A stretch of DNA of 64,000 bases, taken from NCBI RefSeq assembly GCF_000203935.1, contig NC_008577.1, positions 2,294,001 to 2,358,000 of the forward strand. Reading direction: 5' to 3'. Source of the DNA: Shewanella sp. ANA-3 (GTDB lineage Bacteria; Pseudomonadota; Gammaproteobacteria; Enterobacterales; Shewanellaceae). Under the pieces are notes generated by a model. That model worked only from the letters and a program-made list of their open reading frames with translations. It had not been told where the DNA came from and made no database searches. Below are positions 58,012-64,000 of this stretch, piece after piece. Position numbers and translations under genes: made by a program. Position 1 is the stretch's first letter; each line of letters begins with the position of its first letter.

Positions 58012-59202
58012 TTACAGTACTTTTGCAATCGACTTAGCTAAGTAATCCACATTGTCTTCGCTAATGCCTGCAATGCTAATGCGACTCGAACCCACCATAT
58101 AAATGCTGAATTCTTTCTGCAGACGCGCGACTTGCTCAGGATTAACCCCTAGGAAAGAGAACATGCCTTTTTGGCGTGCGATAAAGCTAAAGTCGCGGTC
58201 CACGCCATTGGTTTTGAGTTTTTCCACTAAAATGGCGCGGTTACCGTTGATACGGTCGCGCATCACTTTCAGCTCATCTAACCATTCTTGCTTTAATTCT
58301 GCCGAACCTAGAATGGTTTCGACAATCGCCGCGCCGTGGGCTGGCGGCATGGAGTAGAGGCAGCGAACCACGTAAAGCAGCACAGATTGCGCGATGTTTG
58401 CCGTGTTTGCATCTTTTGCAACCACAGAGCATGAACCGATACGCTCACGGTACAGACCGAAGTTTTTCGAGCAAGAGCTACACAGGATCATATTATCGAC
58501 CGCAGCGGCCATTTTACGCACGCCGTAGGCATCGATATCGACCCCATCACCAAAACCTTGGTAAGCCATGTCGATAAGCGGGGTAAAACCTTGCTCCTTG
58601 GTGAGGGCAACCACTTTATCCCATTGTTCTGTCGTTAAATCCATCCCGCTTGGGTTATGGCAACAGGCGTGGAATAGCACCACATCGTTCGGGCCAATCT
58701 GCGCAAGCGCGCTGAGCATCTCATCGAACTTTAACGATTTAGTGTCGTAATCATAGTAAGGGTAGGTTTTAACGGTCAGACCCGCCGCTTCAAACAAGCC
58801 TATATGGTTAGCCCATGTGGGATCGCTCACCCATAGCACAGCATTAGGATTGCAGCGTTTAATAAAATCACCGGCAACGCGCAGGGCGCCCGTGCCACCA
58901 GGAGTAGAAACAGTACGAATGCGGTTGGTGATAATCGCGCTGTGATCACTGCCAAAGGCTAATTCTGTTATCAGGGTATTAAACTGAGGTGAACCGGTTG
59001 GGCCGATATACACTTTGGTGGTTTCAGTGTCTAAACGGAATTTTTCGGCTTTTTTCACGCAATTAAGGATGGGAGTGTTTCCAGCGGGATCCTTATATAC
59101 GCCCACACCTAAGTCGACTTTTTGAGGATGTGAGTCTTCACGGTACTGGGTTAATAGGCCGAGGATAGGATCCGCAGGCATTGCGACGAGTGAGTTAAAC
59201 AT
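58012..59202 (-). CDS. aspC: Aspartate/aromatic aminotransferase (class I)
   Basis: 396-residue PLP enzyme of the AspC/TyrB type. Conserved features are VDLGVGVYKDPAGNTPI, LWVSDPTWANH, FHACCHNPSGMDLT, the PLP lysine in CSSCSKNFGLYRER and the C-terminal arginine region GSSRISIAGI. It transaminates aspartate or aromatic amino acids with 2-oxoglutarate; the preference between AspC and TyrB roles cannot be decided by eye. It is divergent from aroA. Confidence 0.9.
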   Translation of the reverse strand: MFNSLVAMPADPILGLLTQYREDSHPQKVDLGVGVYKDPAGNTPILNCVKKAEKFRLDTETTKVYIGPTGSPQFNTLITELAFGSDHSAIITNRIRTVSTPGGTGALRVAGDFIKRCNPNAVLWVSDPTWANHIGLFEAAGLTVKTYPYYDYDTKSLKFDEMLSALAQIGPNDVVLFHACCHNPSGMDLTTEQWDKVVALTKEQGFTPLIDMAYQGFGDGVDIDAYGVRKMAAAVDNMILCSSCSKNFGLYRERIGSCSVVAKDANTANIAQSVLLYVVRCLYSMPPAHGAAIVETILGSAELKQEWLDELKVMRDRINGNRAILVEKLKTNGVDRDFSFIARQKGMFSFLGVNPEQVARLQKEFSIYMVGSSRISIAGISEDNVDYLAKSIAKVL

Positions 59203-59637
59203 GGCTCCATCTACCTTTTTGGTTATATTGCGACAACATGAATTGCAAAGAATATGCGTGATTTATCGTTTGAAACCTAGAATAGCGTGGATAGATGAAA
59301 AATTTAAAGCAAAAACTGTGAACTATGGCCAATTAATCTGGCAAAAAAGCCTGCCAAAAAACGCTTTAGATCACAATTTAACCGCTGATATTTTGTATTT
59401 TTGTTATTTTTAGACTGACTTGAGTAATTTTCCGGTTTAAAAAGCCGTTTTTTAGTAAAAAACGGTTGAATCCTGCGTCACTATCGGTAATTTTATAACG
59501 ACGAAGCACCAACAAGGTCCCCAATCTCCTTTAATTTGTAATCTTAACTTGACGCCATGTAGCGTGAGGTTGCCATTTACCTATTTTCAATCAGCGTACC
59601 GTTGATGGTTACGCCCTAAGAGAAAGAAGATTTATTC
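59203..59637. other. Intergenic region between aspC-like gene and aroA
   Basis: About 435 bases. A 70-codon frame on the plus strand (59201-59413) looks spurious. The inverted repeat CCGTTTTTT-AGT-AAAAAACGG (59445-59465) is the only structure seen; it may form a hairpin in either transcript. No TyrR box was found. Confidence 0.5.
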
Positions 59638-60918
59638 ATGAAGCAATTACGTCTTGAACCTGTTGTGCAAGTCCGCGGTGAGATCAATATTCCGGGCTCA
59701 AAAAGCATTTCTAACCGCGCGTTATTATTAGCGACCTTAGCCAAAGGCACCACTACGCTAACCAATTTGCTCGACTCCGATGATATTCGTCATATGTTGG
59801 CGTCTTTAAAGCAGTTGGGTGTTGAATACCGCTTATCGCAAAATAATACTGTCTGTGAACTGACTGGCTTAGGCGGCGTGATTTCATCAGATACCGCGCA
59901 AACGCTGTTTTTAGGCAATGCGGGCACGGCAATGCGTCCATTGTGCGCTGCGCTCACCTTAGGCCGTGGCGAATTTACCTTAACCGGCGAGCCGCGCATG
60001 GAAGAGCGTCCCATTGGCGATTTGGTCGATGCTTTAAAACAATTGGGCGCCAATATTGTTTACCTTAAGAATGATGGATTTCCACCACTGACCATCAATG
60101 CAACCGGTCTTAACGGTGGTGATGTCGAAATTGCTGGCGATCTGTCTAGCCAGTTCTTAACCGCGCTGTTAATGGTTGCGCCCCTCGCGAAGGGCAGTGT
60201 GAATATTCATGTCAAAGGTGAACTGGTTTCAAAGCCCTATATCGACATTACCTTAGCCCTGATGGCACAGTTTGGCGTTCAGGTGATTAACCATGACTAT
60301 GCCCGCTTTGAAATCCCAGCCGGGCAGCAGTATGTGTCTCCGGGTAAAGTGTTAGTGGAAGGGGATGCCTCTTCTGCATCTTACTTTTTAGCGGCGGGAG
60401 CCATTAAAGGCGGTGAGGTGAAAGTCACGGGTGTTGGCCGTTTAAGCATTCAGGGCGATGTGAAATTTGCCGATGTGCTGGAAAAAATGGGCGCCGATAT
60501 TGAGTGGGGCGATGATTATATTATTGCCCGCGGCGCGCCATTAACCGCGGTTGATTTAGATATGAATCATATCCCCGATGCGGCGATGACCATTGCCACT
60601 GCGGCCCTGTTTGCTAAGGGCACGACCACCATCCGCAACATCTATAACTGGCGCATTAAAGAGACCGATCGATTAGCGGCGATGGCCACCGAGCTACGTA
60701 AAGTGGGCGCTCTAGTGGAAGAAGGGCACGATTATATTCAAATCACCCCGCCAGTGGTGCTCAATACCGCAGAGATAGACACCTATAACGATCATCGTAT
60801 GGCGATGTGCTTCTCCATGATGGCTTTTGCCGATTGCGGGATCACCATCAATGATCCCGATTGTACCTCGAAAACCTTCCCAGACTATTTTGCCCAATTT
60901 GCCAGTCTCAAAGCCTAA
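59638..60918 (+). CDS. aroA: 3-phosphoshikimate 1-carboxyvinyltransferase (EPSP synthase)
   Basis: 426-residue class I EPSP synthase of the shikimate pathway. Motifs: [14 protein letters not shown] near the N-terminus, [13 protein letters not shown] (PEP-binding region, with the glyphosate-sensitive type Gly-Asn-Ala-Gly-Thr-Ala-Met-Arg sequence) and [25 protein letters not shown] precedes the ATG. It leads the aroA-cmk-rpsA-ihfB order. Confidence 0.97.
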   Translation: MKQLRLEPVVQVRGEINIPGSKSISNRALLLATLAKGTTTLTNLLDSDDIRHMLASLKQLGVEYRLSQNNTVCELTGLGGVISSDTAQTLFLGNAGTAMRPLCAALTLGRGEFTLTGEPRMEERPIGDLVDALKQLGANIVYLKNDGFPPLTINATGLNGGDVEIAGDLSSQFLTALLMVAPLAKGSVNIHVKGELVSKPYIDITLALMAQFGVQVINHDYARFEIPAGQQYVSPGKVLVEGDASSASYFLAAGAIKGGEVKVTGVGRLSIQGDVKFADVLEKMGADIEWGDDYIIARGAPLTAVDLDMNHIPDAAMTIATAALFAKGTTTIRNIYNWRIKETDRLAAMATELRKVGALVEEGHDYIQITPPVVLNTAEIDTYNDHRMAMCFSMMAFADCGITINDPDCTSKTFPDYFAQFASLKA

Positions 60919-60961
60919 CCGCTTTCTGTAACAGACTGACTTTGGGTCATATCAAGATGAT

Positions 60962-60983
60962 GAAGCCGCATTTGAGCGGCTTC
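60962..60983 (+). terminator. Hairpin after aroA
   Basis: GAAGCCGC (60962-60969), six-base loop, GCGGCTTC (60976-60983), 44 bases after the aroA stop. It lacks a T-run, so termination is doubtful. Confidence 0.4.
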
Positions 60984-61101
60984 TAAACTTCATAAAAAAT
61001 CCACGGATTTTATTTGTATTGTATTGTACAATGCGGCGCGCTCATTTTCGGGGCTCTAGTTAAGAACTCACGGATGATGATTATTTTTTGCGGAGGAATG
61101 T

Positions 61102-61794
61102 ATGTCTGAACGGGCTCCTGTAGTCACAATCGACGGCCCAAGTGGTGCTGGTAAAGGGACAATTAGCCAATTATTGGCTAAGCATCTCGGATGGCAACTG
61201 CTTGATAGTGGTGCTATTTACCGAGTGCTTGCGTTAGCTGCAATTCACCACGATGTAGAACTGGAAAATGAAGAATCCATCACACTCCTTGCTGCGCACC
61301 TTGATGTGAAATTTTTAACCGGCAATGAGAAAGACCCAGTTCAAGTGATCTTAGAAGGTGAAGACGTCACTACTGCGATACGTACTCAAGAATGCTCAAA
61401 TGCGGCCTCTAAAGTGGCGGCATTTCCCCGTGTGCGGGAAGCCTTATTACGTCGTCAACGTGCCTTTAGAACGGCACCCGGATTAATCGCCGATGGCCGC
61501 GACATGGGCACGGTTGTTTTCCCAACAGCATCGGCTAAATTATATTTAACTGCTTCTGCAGAGGAGCGGGCTCAAAGACGCTATAATCAGTTGCAGGACA
61601 AGGGCTTCGATGTTAATATCGAGCGCCTTTTAGCTGAAATTATCGAGCGTGACGACCGCGATATGAATCGTCCAGTGGCCCCTTTGGTCCCTGCCGAGGA
61701 TGCGCTCGTTATCGATACTAGCGATAAAGGTATTGATGAAGTACTTGAGCTTGCGCTCAACTACATCAACCAAAAATTATCCCACAATAACTAA
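61102..61794 (+). CDS. cmk: Cytidylate kinase
   Basis: 230-residue P-loop nucleotide kinase. The P-loop is [18 protein letters not shown]. The CMP-specific insert and [13 protein letters not shown] and [14 protein letters not shown] motifs are present. It phosphorylates CMP and dCMP. A strong GGAGGA precedes the ATG at 61102. It lies upstream of rpsA as in most proteobacteria. Confidence 0.97.
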
Positions 61795-61896
61795 GTTATT
61801 GTTTGGATAGGTATTCGTATTAAGGATGATACGGATAATTTGACTGACTCCACGTCTAGGATTGACTGTGGTTTATTACATTAAAGTAACTTAAAC

Positions 61897-63564
61897 ATGA
61901 CTGAATCTTTTGCTGATCTATTTGAACAATCCCTTCAAACTCTGGAATTCCGTCCAGGCTCTATCGTTCGTGGTACTGTAGTTGCTATCGAAAACGGTAT
62001 GGTTCTGGTTGATGCAGGTCTGAAGTCTGAAAGCCCAATCCCAGCTGAACAATTCAAAAACGCTCAAGGCGTTTTAGAAATCGCTGTTGGTGATGAAGTT
62101 GACGTAGCTCTTGACTCTGTTGAAGACGGCTTCGGTGAGACTCAACTGTCTCGCGAAAAAGCGAAACGTCACGAAGCTTGGATCGTTCTGGAAAAAGCTT
62201 ACGAAGATGCTGAAACTGTAATCGGTATCATCAATGGTAAAGTGAAAGGCGGTTTCACTGTTGAATTAAACGGTATCCGTGCCTTCTTACCAGGTTCTCT
62301 AGTTGACGTGCGCCCAGTTCGCGACACCGCTCACTTAGAGTACAAAGAATTAGAATTCAAAGTTATCAAACTTGACCAGAAGCGTAACAACGTAGTTGTT
62401 TCTCGTCGTGCAGTTATCGAATCAGAAAGCAGCGCTGAGCGTGATGCACTGTTAGAAAACCTGCAAGAAGGTCAAGCAGTTAAAGGTATCGTTAAGAACC
62501 TGACTGACTACGGTGCATTCGTAGATTTAGGTGGCGTTGACGGTCTGTTACATATCACTGATATGGCATGGAAACGCGTTAAGCACCCATCTGAAATCGT
62601 AAACGTTGGTGACGAAATCAACGTTAAAGTTCTGAAGTACGATCGTGAGCGCACTCGTGTGTCTCTAGGTCTGAAACAACTTGGCGAAGATCCATGGTTA
62701 GAAATCAGCAAACGCTACCCAGAAAACACTAAGTTAACTGGTCGCGTAACTAACCTGACTGACTACGGCTGTTTCGTTGAAATCGAAGAAGGCGTTGAAG
62801 GTTTAGTTCACGTTTCTGAAATGGATTGGACTAACAAGAACATTCACCCATCTAAAGTGGTTAACTTAGGTGATGAAGTTGAAGTTCTGGTTCTGGATAT
62901 CGATGAAGAGCGTCGTCGTATTTCTCTAGGTCTGAAGCAATGTAAGACCAACCCATGGGATGACTTCGCAACTCGTTACAACAAAGGCGACAAGGTTTCT
63001 GGTAAGATCAAGTCAATCACTGACTTCGGTATCTTCATCGGTCTTGACGGCGGTATCGATGGTTTAGTTCACCTGTCTGACATTTCTTGGAACGGCACTG
63101 GCGAAGACGCAGTATCTGAGTACAAGAAAGGCGACGAAATCCACGCAGTGGTTCTGTCTGTTGACCCAGAGCGCGAGCGCATCAGCTTAGGTGTTAAACA
63201 AACTGAAGACGATCCATTCAACGCTTACTTAGCTGACAAGAAGAAAGGTACTATCGTAAACGGTACTGTTTCTGCTGTTGACGCTAAAGGCGTGACTGTT
63301 GAACTAGCTGACACTGTTGAAGGTTACATCCGTGTAGCTGACATCAGCCGTGAGCGCATCGAAGATGCATCTACTGTTTACTCAGTAGGTGACGCTATCG
63401 AAGCTAAGTTCATGGGTGTTGACCGTAAGAACCGTTCTATCAGCCTGTCAATCAAAGCGAAAGACGAAGCTGAAGAAAAAGAAGTAATGGCGACCTTGAA
63501 TAAACAAGAAGACGCTGTTATTAGTAATGCAATGGCTGAAGCGTTTAAAGCAGCTCGCAAATAA
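61897..63564 (+). CDS. rpsA: 30S ribosomal protein S1
   Basis: 555-residue protein with six S1 OB-fold repeats (for example [25 protein letters not shown], cut here as part of repeat 3, and [26 protein letters not shown] in repeat 5). It binds mRNA on the small subunit. The codon use is strongly biased to preferred codons, the clearest in the window. The ATG lacks a good Shine-Dalgarno sequence (TTAAAGTAACTTAAAC precedes it), like E. coli rpsA, which is autoregulated. Confidence 0.98.
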   Translation: MTESFADLFEQSLQTLEFRPGSIVRGTVVAIENGMVLVDAGLKSESPIPAEQFKNAQGVLEIAVGDEVDVALDSVEDGFGETQLSREKAKRHEAWIVLEKAYEDAETVIGIINGKVKGGFTVELNGIRAFLPGSLVDVRPVRDTAHLEYKELEFKVIKLDQKRNNVVVSRRAVIESESSAERDALLENLQEGQAVKGIVKNLTDYGAFVDLGGVDGLLHITDMAWKRVKHPSEIVNVGDEINVKVLKYDRERTRVSLGLKQLGEDPWLEISKRYPENTKLTGRVTNLTDYGCFVEIEEGVEGLVHVSEMDWTNKNIHPSKVVNLGDEVEVLVLDIDEERRRISLGLKQCKTNPWDDFATRYNKGDKVSGKIKSITDFGIFIGLDGGIDGLVHLSDISWNGTGEDAVSEYKKGDEIHAVVLSVDPERERISLGVKQTEDDPFNAYLADKKKGTIVNGTVSAVDAKGVTVELADTVEGYIRVADISRERIEDASTVYSVGDAIEAKFMGVDRKNRSISLSIKAKDEAEEKEVMATLNKQEDAVISNAMAEAFKAARK

Positions 63565-63575
63565 TCGCCTGTTGT

Positions 63576-63597
63576 ATGGGGAGTTTTTTCTCCCCAT
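63576..63597 (+). other. Hairpin between rpsA and ihfB
   Basis: ATGGGGAG (63576-63583), a loop of six T, CTCCCCAT (63590-63597). The T-run is in the loop rather than after the stem, so it may be a processing or attenuating structure rather than a terminator. Confidence 0.5.
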
Positions 63598-63637
63598 TAG
63601 GTGACTGTGTTTGGCTTGATAATAGGGGATAGCTAGG

Positions 63638-63925
63638 ATGACAAAATCCGAACTGATCGAAAAACTCGCCACCAGGCAGTCGCAGCTGTCGGCGAAAGAG
63701 GTTGAAGGCGCAATCAAAGAGATGTTGGAGCAAATGGCAACAACATTAGAAAGCGGTGATCGTATTGAGATCCGTGGCTTTGGTAGTTTCTCGCTTCATT
63801 ATCGTGCACCGCGTACTGGCCGTAATCCAAAGACTGGTTCATCAGTTGAATTGGAAGGCAAATACGTCCCGCACTTTAAGCCAGGCAAAGAACTGCGCGA
63901 ACGCGTTGACGCAGTTAATGTATAA
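63638..63925 (+). CDS. ihfB: Integration host factor beta subunit
   Basis: 95-residue HU/IHF family DNA-bending protein. [23 protein letters not shown] is the N-terminal helix pair, and the DNA-arm motif [21 protein letters not shown] is IHF-beta type. It lies 73 bases after rpsA, the usual arrangement. Confidence 0.97.
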
Positions 63926-63938
63926 TTGACCGCATTAC

Positions 63939-63966
63939 AAAAAGCCTCCGTAAGGGGGCTTTTTTA
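63939..63966 (+). terminator. ihfB terminator
   Basis: AAAAAGCCTCC (63939-63949), GTAA loop, GGGGGCTTTTTT (one G-U pair), 14 bases after the ihfB stop. Nothing can be assigned in the remaining 34 bases of the window. Confidence 0.88.
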
Positions 63967-64000
63967 TATCTAATGCAAGGCAAAGCTGGTCAGCTCAGTA

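Noticed and set aside
59201..59413. 70-codon plus-strand frame between the aminotransferase gene and aroA
   Set aside because: No ribosome binding site, no recognisable domain, and it starts on the antisense of the aminotransferase start region; probably chance.

Overview
The window looks like a chromosomal segment of a Shewanella species (Gammaproteobacteria, Alteromonadales). No 16S or other marker is present. The assignment rests on gene order (aspS-yebC-ruvCAB, a TonB-dependent receptor, ansA, sppA, fadH, nrdBA, ubiG/gyrA, serC, aroA-cmk-rpsA-ihfB), on protein sequence flavour and on the regulatory motifs. From memory the order resembles S. oneidensis MR-1 and relatives. No insertion sequence, prophage, CRISPR array, tRNA or rRNA gene was seen.

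Layout. 1-7413: a truncated AhpD-like gene, an AraC-type regulator, a secreted GH97 alpha-glucosidase with a LacI-type operator upstream, a TrmK-like tRNA methyltransferase, a Nudix hydrolase, a TrhA/YqfA membrane protein with a FabR-like palindrome upstream, and an unrecognised single-pass protein. 7593-14784: a thiamine operon (TPP riboswitch, thiC, a thiD-thiE fusion, thiF, thiS, thiG, thiH) that makes both the pyrimidine and thiazole halves and joins them. 14896-18461: a small protein with a SprA/CJM1_0395-type putative metalloprotease, then a LysR regulator. 18635-25161 (minus strand): a tightly overlapping operon of poorly understood genes. It encodes a lipoprotein retropepsin-like protease, an inactive transglutaminase with membrane helices, an ATP-grasp ligase, an exported protein that looks like a catalytically dead M3 peptidase, and an exported DUF3541 protein. 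It is the best candidate here for an incompletely described system.

25245-35352: cmoB and cmoA (wobble uridine modification), a periplasmic triple-sensor diguanylate cyclase, aspS, yebC and ruvC-ruvA-ruvB. 35403-41678: a 0.9 kb AT-rich regulatory stretch with a near-consensus CRP site, a large TonB-dependent receptor, an orphan OmpR-type response regulator, an M14 carboxypeptidase, a zinc-ribbon membrane protein and a YeaC homologue. 41749-53449: ansA, sppA, fadH, an exported NTF2-like protein, the class Ia ribonucleotide reductase cluster nrdA-nrdB-yfaE with tandem NrdR-type boxes, and ubiG with a HAD phosphatase. 53835-63925: gyrA, serC, an aspartate/aromatic aminotransferase, aroA, cmk, rpsA and ihfB.

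Most of the window is core metabolism and information processing in dense operons closed by clear hairpin terminators. Start codons were chosen from ribosome binding sites, overlaps and family N-termini, so several differ from the longest possible reading frame. Functions are family-level recognition by eye; no database search was run.
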